Below are positions 17,744 to 25,583 of a stretch of DNA of 56,719 nucleotides, piece after piece. A model generated the notes under the pieces. That model did not search any database and was not told the DNA's origin. It saw only the letters and a program-made list of their open reading frames with translations. A program made the translations under genes and the position numbers. The number at the start of each line of letters is the position of its first letter. The first letter of the stretch is position 1. The DNA is from Devosia sp. (lineage in GTDB: Bacteria > Pseudomonadota > Alphaproteobacteria > Rhizobiales > Devosiaceae). The DNA lies in NCBI RefSeq assembly GCF_017307495.1, contig NZ_JAFKHE010000033.1:1-56719 (forward strand), written 5' to 3'.

Positions 17744-18101
17744 TCTGAAACCTTCTGTTTAACCTCGCCAAGCGCAGTACCTTGGCCGCCTCTTCGAAAT
17801 TGCCGCTCACCGCGTAGAGCAGCTTTGCAACCTTCACCGGATCGACCCCTTGCTTCTGCCAGAAGGAGCGCTCGTTCATTGAGTGCTGCTCCCGGTGGAG
17901 ATCAGGGTGGAGGGGGACCACATATTCGTCGTCCGGTCTCTCCCCTTTGCCAGTGTGTTGCTTGCCCTTCTCAAGGTCCGCATAACGAATGTGGCAGGCC
18001 TCGACTGGAGAGCGCCCAGTTAGTAGGCATGGTAACTGCCTGATAAATCTCAGATGTTTCTCGTCGTGACGGCGAGGCTTGCGCTGGCGTCCCGGGATCA
18101 T
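17736..18101 (-). CDS. Ref/DUF968-like HNH nuclease candidate
   Basis: A 121-residue basic protein. The pattern LPCLLTG...VEACHIRYAD...GERPDDEYVVPLHPDLH resembles Ref/DUF968 phage nucleases, in which a His and C-terminal Asp/His residues bind metal (HNH-like). These enzymes cut DNA displaced by recombinase filaments. The ATG overlaps the exonuclease stop (ATGA); an in-frame GTG lies six bases upstream. Family assignment is from pattern only. Confidence 0.6.
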   Translation of the reverse strand: MIPGRQRKPRRHDEKHLRFIRQLPCLLTGRSPVEACHIRYADLEKGKQHTGKGERPDDEYVVPLHPDLHREQHSMNERSFWQKQGVDPVKVAKLLYAVSGNFEEAAKVLRLARLNRRFQNV

Positions 18102-18805
18102 GACCACCCCCGAGCGTCCAGGTGCATCCTGGCGACTTCCCGCGTGTCCTCATCGATGCGCTCCGCCTCGAACGCCATCCATCTGAGGTATTCCGTCGGC
18201 ACGTCAGCCCACCGGGCACCCTTGTGCTTGTTCCCGAACTCGCAGGTCGGCTGATGCACCGGCTGAGACGACCAAAGCAGCATGTCGTCCAAGGTCACCT
18301 TCGCCAGCATCCGGACAAGAATGTGCGCGGTCACGTGGACGTCGGCCGCAGCGCGATGCGGCGGCATCGCCAGGACAGGATCCACGGCCAGACCGAGATG
18401 GTAGCGAAGCCCTTGGTTCGAGTGCGTCGGAGCGGACGGGATCATCCGCTTGGCGCACTTGTAGGAGCACACCCACTGCGAGCCCTGGGGCGTCGGGATG
18501 AAGTGCATATCGAAGCGGCGGTTGTGGGAGGCAAAGACCGTTTCCGGTCCGCAGCCTTCAGTCACGAACTCCACAACCGCCGCCGGCACCGGAGCTCCAA
18601 GCAGGTCCGCATCCACGATGTGATGGACGGCGGAAGCCTGCGGCGGGATCGGACAGCAGGGGTTCGCGAGCATCGACTTGGGACGCGAGACGGTCAGCGT
18701 CGCCAAGTCGATGTCGCACCACGCGGCCTCCACGAGCCGTGCCCCAGGATCGTCCTGGAAGCCAGTGGTCTCTGTGTCGATCACCCGCATCCGCGAGAAG
18801 GGCAT
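18098..18805 (-). CDS. DnaQ-like DEDD 3'-5' exonuclease
   Basis: A 235-residue exonuclease. Exo I is VIDTETTG (residues 8-15), Exo II contains ASHNRRFDMHF, and Exo III is PPHRAAADVHVTAHIL, giving the DEDDh set of catalytic residues. The C-terminal tail, GNKHKGARWADVPTEYLRWM, resembles DUF3820, which is found fused to such exonucleases. The ATG at MPFSRMRVID is preferred because the family usually starts close to Exo I; a GTG at 18853 would add 16 residues. Confidence 0.85.
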   Translation of the reverse strand: MPFSRMRVIDTETTGFQDDPGARLVEAAWCDIDLATLTVSRPKSMLANPCCPIPPQASAVHHIVDADLLGAPVPAAVVEFVTEGCGPETVFASHNRRFDMHFIPTPQGSQWVCSYKCAKRMIPSAPTHSNQGLRYHLGLAVDPVLAMPPHRAAADVHVTAHILVRMLAKVTLDDMLLWSSQPVHQPTCEFGNKHKGARWADVPTEYLRWMAFEAERIDEDTREVARMHLDARGWS

Positions 18806-18931
18806 TGGAGCACCCGGAGTGAGAATTTCGCCGAACCTCCCCCGATCGCCCACGAAAAACGTGAACGTCGGGAGAACATCGAGGACAAAAGACCTATACT
18901 TGACGCATTTGTCTAGGTGAAAATTCCTAAA

Positions 18932-19966
18932 TCAGTCGTCGTGGTATCCGTTGAGCCAGACCTTCCCGGCCTGGTCGGACAGCCCCTCGGGAGGGGTCCG
19001 AGGGGCTCCAGATGCCTTGGCTTCCTTGCCTTCCGAGAACAGCTTGTCGAGTTCGTCGTCAGTCAGCTTGGCCTGATCTCTAGGATTGTTTTCCTCAGCC
19101 TTATCCCCAGCTGGGCCGGAAACGGCAGTGCGCTTCGCAGCCTCGCCCAGCGGATCATAGTCCTTGTCGACTGGGCGCCTGTCGGGGGCGAACATCTCCT
19201 CGACGGTCGCCTCCTGGCTGCGGAGCGAGTTGAACATGCCGCGCAACGTCACGAGGTGGTCGGCCGTGATGTCGTTCAGGCTCTCCACGTCGAAGTGCTC
19301 GAGCAATTGCTCCTGCTTGACGCCGTACACCGAGAACGCTTTCACGGCCTCCTCGCGGCGCTTTGGCAGGGTCTCGACTGAGCCGGCGATCAGCTTCCGG
19401 GCCGCCTGGTAGGCGGGACGATAGACGCTGCGCGGAATCCCGGCGAGGATCGCGTTGCGCTTCGCGATCGCGCACGCCGCGTTGCCGGTGACGATGATCA
19501 TGTCGTCGGAGAACAGGTAGCCCCCGCTCGTCGAGATGCGCCGACGCACCGTCGCCTTGGAGGCCATGTTGGTCTCCAGGTCGAGGAAGATGCCCTCGGC
19601 CTCGACATACTTCTCGGCCTTGTTCACCTCGACAACTCGCGCCTCGATGCGGCAGTTGCCGTACTTCTGGGCGGCAATCTCCGCGAGGCGGATGCTCGGC
19701 CCCTCGATCGCCTTGTTTTCCTCGGCGGTGTCCTCGCTGTTGCGCTTCTTGTTCTTCTTCTTGCGCACGAGGGCGTAGAGGCACTCGGCCGCCGCCTCCT
19801 CGTCGATCGTGGCGAGTTTGGTGATCTTCTCGATCACCGCCAGATCGTCGCGCGGATACGTCCTCGCGCTCGCCAGCTGGACGTCGATGGGCGCCGCCGG
19901 ACGAACGGCCGGCATGTTCGCGTCGCGGGCTGGGATGAGATCCTGGCCCTGGTCAAACTCCTGCAT
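18932..19966 (-). CDS. Putative phage single-strand annealing / recombination protein
   Basis: A 344-residue protein with conserved phage-family segments: LIPARDANMPAVRP at the start, IEGPSIRLAEIAAQKYGNC near residue 90, and DDMIIVTGNAACAIAKRNAI near residue 150. The C-terminus is charged and disordered. The family is common in phages beside a PD-(D/E)XK exonuclease, as here (nine bases apart). This is the layout of exonuclease-annealase pairs such as RecE-RecT. The annealing function is inferred from that context; sequence identity to RecT or Erf is not evident. Confidence 0.6.
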   Translation of the reverse strand: MQEFDQGQDLIPARDANMPAVRPAAPIDVQLASARTYPRDDLAVIEKITKLATIDEEAAAECLYALVRKKKNKKRNSEDTAEENKAIEGPSIRLAEIAAQKYGNCRIEARVVEVNKAEKYVEAEGIFLDLETNMASKATVRRRISTSGGYLFSDDMIIVTGNAACAIAKRNAILAGIPRSVYRPAYQAARKLIAGSVETLPKRREEAVKAFSVYGVKQEQLLEHFDVESLNDITADHLVTLRGMFNSLRSQEATVEEMFAPDRRPVDKDYDPLGEAAKRTAVSGPAGDKAEENNPRDQAKLTDDELDKLFSEGKEAKASGAPRTPPEGLSDQAGKVWLNGYHDD

Positions 19967-19975
19967 GGCAGATCC

Positions 19976-21094
19976 TTAGCTGTAGATGCCGAAATTCGTG
20001 GGGAAGTCGCTGTCGTCGAGCACGATCACATCGGGCTCGGGCATCCAGTCCTTGTACTCCCCGAACTGCGCGACCATCGATTTGTAGATGGCGATAGCCT
20101 GCTCGATCTCGCGGGCCGCGGCCTCGAAGACGAGGAGCTCGTCGGGGAACTCGATCAGGGTGGAGGTGGGGGCACCCGTCGCCTTGACCATCAACCAGAG
20201 CCACTGGATCTGGTCCTTCTGGAAGAGCAGGTCGACGAAGTTGGAGGTCGGCGGTTCGCCGTGGATGGCGAGGTTGCCGCTGAGGTAGAGCTCACGCGCC
20301 TTCGCAAACCCCTTGCGATAGGCGGCCGACTGCAGGTCGTACCGGAAGTCGCGGATAGCCTTGATTATCGTCTTTCGCATTTCGCGCGGCCGCCAAGGGC
20401 GGAAGGATTTTAGGTCGACGAAGAGCCCTGGGTATACGTAGTCGAAGCGGCACTTTAGGCGGACGCCCTCGTGCTCGTAGAACAGCGAGACCTCCGGCGC
20501 GCCGCCGAAGAAGGCGCCGTCCATCATCACGCCGGCAAGCTTTGGGTGACGGCCCATCCACTCGATGGCGAGGGCAATCTCCTTCGCCATTTTTGCGGTG
20601 ATGCCGGTGACCCCGTCGGTAAGGCTGTCCTCGAATTGGGCCTTGATCACATCCCACACGTGCACGGTGGGGTCGGCCTCGCGGATGAGCTTTACGCGGT
20701 CTGCCTTCGTCTTCGTTCCGCGGGTGCTGACGCCGTTCTCGGCCAGCCACAACTTCACGTCCGCGTCGGTGACGATGAGGTTCTTGAACGTCTTCGGATC
20801 GGGCTCGATCCGGTACTTGGCCTCGAACACATTGCGGCCCTCGAGACTGCGAGCGTGGAAGGCGGAGCCCCACAGCTTGGCGTAGGTCTCGTCGTTGGTG
20901 TCAGCCGGGTAGAGCCGGTCAAACTGGAACTGGATCGCGTCGAGAAAGACCGCCTTTAGGTCGGTCGACCCGAGGGCTGGGTCGGCGTGGTAGACGTCGT
21001 CCGCCAAGCCGAAGTGAAGCCCCAATGGGAGAAGGTTTGCCAATGCCGCCGCCACGGTTGCGCGCTGCTGCTTATTCACAGCGAATAACCGCAC
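19976..21094 (-). CDS. PD-(D/E)XK exonuclease (RecE/exo VIII-like)
   Basis: A 372-residue nuclease. The G-x3-H motif is at Gly76-His80, Glu201 begins the strand EVSLFYEHEG, the core acids are Asp218 (RFDYV) and Asp227-x-Lys229 (VDLKS), and Gln255-x3-Tyr259 completes the fold. It probably resects double-stranded DNA ends 5' to 3' for the annealing protein encoded next. The start is a GTG; no strong ribosome-binding site is seen, and operator-like repeats overlap the start region. It is the first gene of the leftward operon. Confidence 0.85.
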   Translation of the reverse strand: MRLFAVNKQQRATVAAALANLLPLGLHFGLADDVYHADPALGSTDLKAVFLDAIQFQFDRLYPADTNDETYAKLWGSAFHARSLEGRNVFEAKYRIEPDPKTFKNLIVTDADVKLWLAENGVSTRGTKTKADRVKLIREADPTVHVWDVIKAQFEDSLTDGVTGITAKMAKEIALAIEWMGRHPKLAGVMMDGAFFGGAPEVSLFYEHEGVRLKCRFDYVYPGLFVDLKSFRPWRPREMRKTIIKAIRDFRYDLQSAAYRKGFAKARELYLSGNLAIHGEPPTSNFVDLLFQKDQIQWLWLMVKATGAPTSTLIEFPDELLVFEAAAREIEQAIAIYKSMVAQFGEYKDWMPEPDVIVLDDSDFPTNFGIYS

Positions 21095-21166
21095 CGTATA
21101 GGCAGGGTTCCGCGTGTCAATGCGCAGCGTATAACATCTGCTGCGTATTATCCAAAACGAATAAAC
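21081..21166. promoter_or_regulatory. Left operator-like cluster (phage)
   Basis: Five near-identical short sequences, GCGAATAAC (21081), CCGTATAGG (21094), GCGTATAAC (21127), GCGTATTAT (21143) and ACGAATAAAC (21157), lie upstream of and over the start of the leftward operon. The same core recurs next to the repressor start at 21969-22029. The pattern is like lambda oL. Binding by the repressor is inferred. Confidence 0.55.
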
Positions 21167-21228
21167 TGGCTTGACCGAACGCGCGCTCGTCTGGAATATG
21201 TGCAGGTACTATCCGAGAGAACGAGGGT

Positions 21229-21260
21229 GGGGGAGGGGGGTGTCTTCAACACCCCCTCCC
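21229..21260. terminator. Strong hairpin after the repressor gene
   Basis: GGGAGGGGGGTGT and ACACCCCCTCCC pair around a CTTCA loop with one bulged base. It lies between the repressor stop and the leftward operon start, so it probably terminates repressor transcription. Confidence 0.6.
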
Positions 21261-21304
21261 CTCCACAACGTTCAGAGGTTTTTCCTGAAAGATCTCTCAG
21301 TAGG

Positions 21305-21946
21305 CTAGAGCGCGCGATACAGCGACTCGATCTGGCCCAGAAGCCGGCCGCCCTCGCCGAGCGGCGTGCCATCAAGTTCAGCGCTTCCCGCCCGCAGCAC
21401 CAGCTGCCACTTTCCGTCGACCTGCACGTTCTGCGCCGGCACCAGCTGACGCAGCTGCCCTCCGAAGCCGGTTCGCTCGCAGATGCACAGCGTATTGGGC
21501 TGCGCTTCGGACACCTGTCGGGCGAGCAGATAGTCGCCGGGCAAAACGCTCTGCCAATCAAGGCCTTCGGGGACGACGACGGCGAACCAGTTGGCTTCGT
21601 CGCTGCCGGCAACAACGGCGATCTGGAGGTAGTCGGACGGCGGCGCTGACAGGTCGAGCGGCGGCCGATCCTCCCACGCTGTGTACGAAATCGCCCCGGC
21701 TACAGGGGTTCCGCGCCAGCGGCTAGGTCCGGCAGCGGAGTCGCCCTCGCCGGTCAGGAGCCACTCGAGCGAGACCCCGAATCGCCTCGCGTACAGCTTT
21801 GCGTCCTCAACCGAAAACGCCCGTCCTCCATTCTCGTGGGCCAGGTAGGTAGGCACGGAAATGTTCAACCGCCGGGCGGCGGCCGAGGCCGAAGTGAAGC
21901 CGGCAGCGATCCGAGCCGACCTAAGTCTTTGAGCACGTTCGGGCAT
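21305..21946 (-). CDS. Phage CI-like repressor (XRE helix-turn-helix)
   Basis: A 213-residue regulator. The N-terminal helix-turn-helix (about residues 5-65) contains RLRSARIAAGFTSASAAARRLNIS and a typical LSLEWLLTGEG-like end (GVSLEWLLTGEG). The C-terminal half has an S24-like beta fold (VVVPEGLDWQSVLPGDYLLA), but the canonical Ser within a DSM motif and the partner Lys were not found, so self-cleavage is doubtful. A GGGAGG ribosome-binding site precedes the ATG. It is divergent from the Cro-like gene. Confidence 0.85.
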   Translation of the reverse strand: MPERAQRLRSARIAAGFTSASAAARRLNISVPTYLAHENGGRAFSVEDAKLYARRFGVSLEWLLTGEGDSAAGPSRWRGTPVAGAISYTAWEDRPPLDLSAPPSDYLQIAVVAGSDEANWFAVVVPEGLDWQSVLPGDYLLARQVSEAQPNTLCICERTGFGGQLRQLVPAQNVQVDGKWQLVLRAGSAELDGTPLGEGGRLLGQIESLYRAL

Positions 21947-21968
21947 TTTGCCTCCCTCGAAGGTCGGA

Positions 21969-22031
21969 TCGAATATACGCAGGGGTTCTATACGTGTGGT
22001 ATTGACGAACTTTATACGAATCGAATAAGAT
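21969..22031. promoter_or_regulatory. Right operator cluster and Cro-side promoter
   Basis: TCGAATATACGC (21969), TCTATACGTG (21987) and TTTATACGAATCGAATAAG (22011-22029) repeat the operator core seen at 21081-21166. A promoter TTGACG (22002-22007) with -10 ATAAGA or TAAGAT at 17-18 bases overlaps them and would drive the rightward operon, so a bound repressor would block it. Confidence 0.6.
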
Positions 22032-22062
22032 GATCTGGCTGCATCCGAACCGGAGAGAACTC

Positions 22063-22296
22063 GTGGAAATCGAAGAACAGCCCCTGGGGACGCGCGTTAG
22101 GACCGCACGCCAGGGTCTCGGTTGGGGGCAGGTGGATCTCGCCAAGCACGTTGGCGTGACCCAGGCGACCGTTTCCCGCATCGAGGCTGGCGGCAAGTTC
22201 TCGACGTTGGTGGGTCGCGCATTCGAGACGTTCCTTGCTGACGCTGCATCTGGGGCACTCGCTCCTGTTGCGGAGCCGGCGCCTGCCAACTCCTGA
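22063..22296 (+). CDS. Cro-like XRE regulator
   Basis: A 77-residue helix-turn-helix protein; GTRVRTARQGLGWGQVDLAK and VGVTQATVSRIEAGG are the recognition core. The start is a GTG with GGAGAG five bases upstream. An ATG at 22030 is rejected because it overlaps the probable -10 element. By position it is the Cro counterpart of the divergent repressor. Confidence 0.8.
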   Translation: MEIEEQPLGTRVRTARQGLGWGQVDLAKHVGVTQATVSRIEAGGKFSTLVGRAFETFLADAASGALAPVAEPAPANS

Positions 22297-22367
22297 CGCC
22301 AACCAGTATCCGCGACTGAACGCGGAACATCTTCCCCGCCTGCGGGAGAAATTGCCGGAGAAAGACC

Positions 22368-22754
22368 ATGAGCTTTTCGATCTCATTACCGACCGCCCCG
22401 GCCGCCGATGACCTCGTGACGGCGACTGCGTGGGTGGAAGGCTTGGAGCGGCGCTTTGCAGCCAACCTGGGCCTCAACAAGGCGGACGCCTGGAAGGCGA
22501 TCGCCGATGGCGACAAGCACCTGACGGTCGGCGCAGTAGAGGGCATCTCCAGAAAGCGGGTCAAGGACGTCTCCACGCGCATTTTCCGCGCGCTGCAGAA
22601 CGTCGTCATTCGCGAACTCACCAAAGAAATGAAGGGCTTGGAGAGTGAGCTTGAAGTCGCTCGGCGCGCTGGTCTGCGCATGGATCCGAGCACGATCGCT
22701 GAGGCGGAAGCTGCGCTCCAGCATGCGCGGCAAGTCCTCGGCGCCACCCACTAA
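22368..22754 (+). CDS. Phage hypothetical protein
   Basis: A 128-residue helical protein with no named domain. Residues 75-110 (RIFRALQNVVIRELTKEMKGLESELEVARR) suggest a coiled coil. It is the first rightward gene after cro and lies 9 bases before the GapR-like gene, so it is probably an early protein. Confidence 0.6.
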   Translation: MSFSISLPTAPAADDLVTATAWVEGLERRFAANLGLNKADAWKAIADGDKHLTVGAVEGISRKRVKDVSTRIFRALQNVVIRELTKEMKGLESELEVARRAGLRMDPSTIAEAEAALQHARQVLGATH

Positions 22755-22763
22755 AGGGAACCG

Positions 22764-23216
22764 ATGAGCAACATGTTCGACGAGGATGAGGTTTCGGCCT
22801 TCATCCAGACGATCGAAGGCCTGGAGGCGGAAATCGCCAACAGCAAGGCCACCCACATGAATTTCGCCCGCAAGAAGCGGGACGAGATCAGGGAAGCCTT
22901 CGACGAGGCCAAGGAGCACGGCATCCCGCGCAAGGTGCTGGCGAAGATCCTGAAGCGCCGCGATCTCGAGGGGCAGATCGACGCCCTCGAGGAGGAACTC
23001 GACGAGGATCACAAGCCCCTGTTCGAGAGCCTGGCCGAGGTCTTTGCCAAGTACAAGGAACCGGTCCAGACGGACATGTTCTCCGAAGAAGACGAAGACG
23101 ACGGCAGCGAGTTCGAGCCCGAGTTCACTCCGCCGGAGGACCCTGCCAAGGCCAACGAAGCCGCCGAGCAGGCTGAGGGCGAAGCGATCCTCAACGGTGA
23201 TCAGACGATCAACTGA
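22764..23216 (+). CDS. GapR-like (DUF2312-related) protein
   Basis: A 150-residue protein. The first 80 residues (FIQTIEGLEAEIANSK...RKKRDEIREAFDEAKEHGIPRKVLAKILKRR) match the pattern of GapR, the alphaproteobacterial chromatin protein that binds overtwisted AT-rich DNA, in which a coiled coil is followed by E-A-K-x-x-G-x-x-x-K-x-L/V. The usual short domain is extended here by an acidic tail of about 60 residues. It probably binds DNA near the phage replication genes. The family is a pattern call. Confidence 0.65.
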   Translation: MSNMFDEDEVSAFIQTIEGLEAEIANSKATHMNFARKKRDEIREAFDEAKEHGIPRKVLAKILKRRDLEGQIDALEEELDEDHKPLFESLAEVFAKYKEPVQTDMFSEEDEDDGSEFEPEFTPPEDPAKANEAAEQAEGEAILNGDQTIN

Positions 23217-23218
23217 TC

Positions 23219-23773
23219 ATGGCTCTCAGGCTGCTCGCGATCGACGCGGCCTCAAAGTTCGGGTGGGCCTTCGGGTCCACCGACCAGATGCCGGTCTCGG
23301 GGAACGCCAGGTTCGCCGACCCCGGATCGGAGCATGAGGCCTACTTCGCCGGTGCTTGGAGATGGATGCACGACACCATCCGAGAGTACCGGCCGCAAGC
23401 GATCTGCATGGAGGCACCCCTCCATCTGGGCAAGAACACCACGGCGAAGACCACGGAGCTCCTCAACGGGATCCAGGCGTGCCTCCGGTGCAATGCCAGG
23501 CAGAACAGCGTTTTCCGGGTGAAGGTCATCAACCAGTCTACGGTTCGAGCCTTCTTCATCCCCCGGACGCCAGTGAAGCGGGGCGAGAAGCGCCCCCGGC
23601 TAGACAGCGAACAGCTCAAGATGCTCGCGCGCAAGCGCTGCATCGAGCTGGGGTTCATCGACCAGTCGGTCACGAGCCTCGACCAAACCGACGCCTTAGC
23701 CGTCTGGGCATGGGGCGTCCACTTCTACGACCCGGAGAACGCCAAGCGCTTCTCCCAACTGAGGGCGGCATAG
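23219..23773 (+). CDS. RuvC-like Holliday junction resolvase
   Basis: A 184-residue RNase H-fold nuclease. Asp9 (LAIDAAS), Glu65 (ICMEAPL), and Asp155/Asp158 (SLDQTDALAVWAWG) supply the metal-binding acids. This is the phage type of RuvC, longer than the 170-residue bacterial one by a small insertion. It should cut branched recombination or replication intermediates. It directly precedes ssb with no gap. Confidence 0.8.
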   Translation: MALRLLAIDAASKFGWAFGSTDQMPVSGNARFADPGSEHEAYFAGAWRWMHDTIREYRPQAICMEAPLHLGKNTTAKTTELLNGIQACLRCNARQNSVFRVKVINQSTVRAFFIPRTPVKRGEKRPRLDSEQLKMLARKRCIELGFIDQSVTSLDQTDALAVWAWGVHFYDPENAKRFSQLRAA

Positions 23774-24256
23774 ATGGCGGGTAGCGTCAACAAGGTGATC
23801 CTCGTCGGCAACCTGGGGCAGGATCCCGAGGTCCGCAATCTCGGCAATGGCGGCAAGGTGGTGAGCCTGTCGATCGCCACCTCCGAGAGCTGGCGGGACA
23901 AGAACTCCGGCGAGCGCCGGGAGAAGACCGAGTGGCACCGCGTGGTGATCTTCTCGGAAGGCCTCGTGAAGGTTGCCGAGCAGTACCTGAAGAAGGGCGC
24001 CAAGGTCTACATCGAGGGGCAGCTGCAGACCCGCAAGTGGCAGGATCAGAACGGCCAGGACCGATACTCCACCGAGGTCGTCCTCCAGGGCTTCAACGCC
24101 ACCCTGACCATGCTTGACGGCAACCGCGACGGCGACGGCAACCGCGGCAGCAACGACCGTCAGAGCGACAACCGCGGCAACGGTGGCGGCCGTAGCCAAC
24201 AGCAGCGCCAGCCGGCGTTCGATAGTGGGTCGATGGACGATGATATTCCGTTCTGA
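23774..24256 (+). CDS. ssb: Single-stranded DNA-binding protein
   Basis: A 160-residue SSB. The OB fold (residues 1-110) includes VNKVILVGNLGQDPEVR, TEWHRVVIFSEGLVKVAEQYL and GAKVYIEGQLQTRKW. A Gly/Asn/Asp/Gln-rich linker leads to the acidic tip MDDDIPF that recruits replication partners. It is a phage-encoded copy, since it sits in the rightward early operon. The linker is GC-rich and repetitive. Confidence 0.95.
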   Translation: MAGSVNKVILVGNLGQDPEVRNLGNGGKVVSLSIATSESWRDKNSGERREKTEWHRVVIFSEGLVKVAEQYLKKGAKVYIEGQLQTRKWQDQNGQDRYSTEVVLQGFNATLTMLDGNRDGDGNRGSNDRQSDNRGNGGGRSQQQRQPAFDSGSMDDDIPF

Positions 24257-24482
24257 CGGTCGACCCGTCGAGGTGGGCGAGCGCACAACCGCCCACCTCA
24301 ACCTGAAGTTCTCCCTGGCGGACATGGACCGCATCGACCAGATGGCGAAGCGGAGAATGAAGCCGGAGGACATCGCCTGGGAGCTAGAGGCGACCGGGCT
24401 GAAGTCGACGCCGGCGGAGATTGCCCGCCTGCTTCGGAGGAACGGCCACCTGTATTTCGGCCTGATCGGCTGGGGCGAATAG
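24240..24482 (+). CDS. Small phage hypothetical protein
   Basis: An 80-residue protein that starts at an ATG inside the end of ssb (16-base overlap). It is helical with a possible winged-helix or ribbon-helix look (SLADMDRIDQMAKRRMKPEDIAWELEATG). No named family. The overlap supports translational coupling. Confidence 0.5.
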   Translation: MIFRSDGRPVEVGERTTAHLNLKFSLADMDRIDQMAKRRMKPEDIAWELEATGLKSTPAEIARLLRRNGHLYFGLIGWGE

Positions 24483-24509
24483 CTCCGCCATTTGTTGGGG
24501 CAAGAGGCA

Positions 24510-24965
24510 ATGACTAAGAAGGGGTGCTCTCTCTCCGAGGACGTGATAGGTCCGCGGCTTAACCTGTTGGCGAAGCTCAAGAAGGAGGGTCCGCAGAAGG
24601 TCTCCCCTCGCTACGTCCCGCTCCGTTGGGCCGCCGAGCGAGGGCTGGTGAGGCGAGAGCAGGAGCTCTTCGCCATCACACCGGACGGGCTCGCCAAGCT
24701 CTCCTATGCCGAGATGGACGCCGGCCTCAAGCGGGCGCTCCGCGTCATGCCGAAACTGGTCGGCAAGATCTTGGTGCGCACCGCCAGCGACAGCGACGAG
24801 GCAGTCAATGTCGGAGGGGGCTATCTCTACCACACCGAACCAGACCACCGACCATTCCCACCAGGTGCTGCCCGCGCTCTGATCGCCAATGGCCTCGTGG
24901 TCGGTCGCAAGGATGGCCTGCTCGAGGGCGTGTCCCAGACCTTCCGCCTCGCGTCGGGACGCTGA
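24510..24965 (+). CDS. Phage hypothetical protein, winged-helix-like
   Basis: A 151-residue protein. The ATG is preceded by AAGAGG. Segments GPRLNLLAKLKKEG and RGLVRREQELFAITPDGLAKLSYAEMD look like a winged helix. The second half (DSDEAVNVGGGYLYHTEPDHRPFPPGAARALI) is unusual, with no known domain. It is probably DNA-binding. Confidence 0.5.
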   Translation: MTKKGCSLSEDVIGPRLNLLAKLKKEGPQKVSPRYVPLRWAAERGLVRREQELFAITPDGLAKLSYAEMDAGLKRALRVMPKLVGKILVRTASDSDEAVNVGGGYLYHTEPDHRPFPPGAARALIANGLVVGRKDGLLEGVSQTFRLASGR

Positions 24966-24966
24966 C

Positions 24967-25575
24967 ATGCCGAAGACCAAGAAGAAGAACGCGCACGTCT
25001 GGGAGCGTGACCCCAACGACTGGTATGTCGAGCCGACCTGGGTGTGGGAGAGGTTCTTTGCCCGCGAGCGTTTCGAGGGCGTTATCCGCGACCCGAGCGC
25101 CGGCATGGGAAACTGTGTCAACGCCGCTCGCTCAGCCGGTTACACCGTCGAGGCGCGCGATCTGATTGCCCGCTTTCCGATCATCGAGCAGGAGGAAGAC
25201 TTCCTGCAGTCGAGCGACGAGGTCGACAACATCTGCACAAACCCGCCATTCAAGCTCTGCAACGAAGAGCCGTACCCGTACATCCGGCACGGCCTCCGGC
25301 TCGCTCGACGCAAGTTCGCCATCGTGATGCAAGCCAGCTGGGTGTTCGGCGAGGAGCGCAGCCACTTCCTCGAGAGCCTGCCGCTCTACCGCATCTACAA
25401 CGTCACGCCGAAGCCCTCGATGCCGCCCGGCGCGATGATCGTAGCAGGGCACAAACCGAACTCCGGCGCGATCGACTATGTGATCGCCGTGTTCCTCCAG
25501 GGATACGACGGCGAGCCGTCCCATCGCTGGCTCCGGAAGGGCGGGCGCAAGCAGCCTCGCCTCGCGGGGTTCTGA
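24967..25575 (+). CDS. DNA N6-adenine methyltransferase-like protein
   Basis: A 202-residue class I methyltransferase-like protein. The SAM-binding signature DPSAGMGN lies near residue 42, an acidic residue follows at ARDL, and the catalytic motif IV is TNPPF (the (N/D)PP(Y/F) motif). Such orphan enzymes methylate phage DNA and may protect it from host restriction. No cognate nuclease is present. The start ATG is chosen because the family begins with a short lysine-rich tail followed by WYVEPTWVWERFF. Confidence 0.75.
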   Translation: MPKTKKKNAHVWERDPNDWYVEPTWVWERFFARERFEGVIRDPSAGMGNCVNAARSAGYTVEARDLIARFPIIEQEEDFLQSSDEVDNICTNPPFKLCNEEPYPYIRHGLRLARRKFAIVMQASWVFGEERSHFLESLPLYRIYNVTPKPSMPPGAMIVAGHKPNSGAIDYVIAVFLQGYDGEPSHRWLRKGGRKQPRLAGF

Positions 25576-25583
25576 GGCCGGCC

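Noticed and set aside
24110..24200. Tandem repeat in ssb
   Set aside because: The GC-rich repeated triplets encode the usual Gly/Asn/Asp linker of SSB. No non-coding role is needed.
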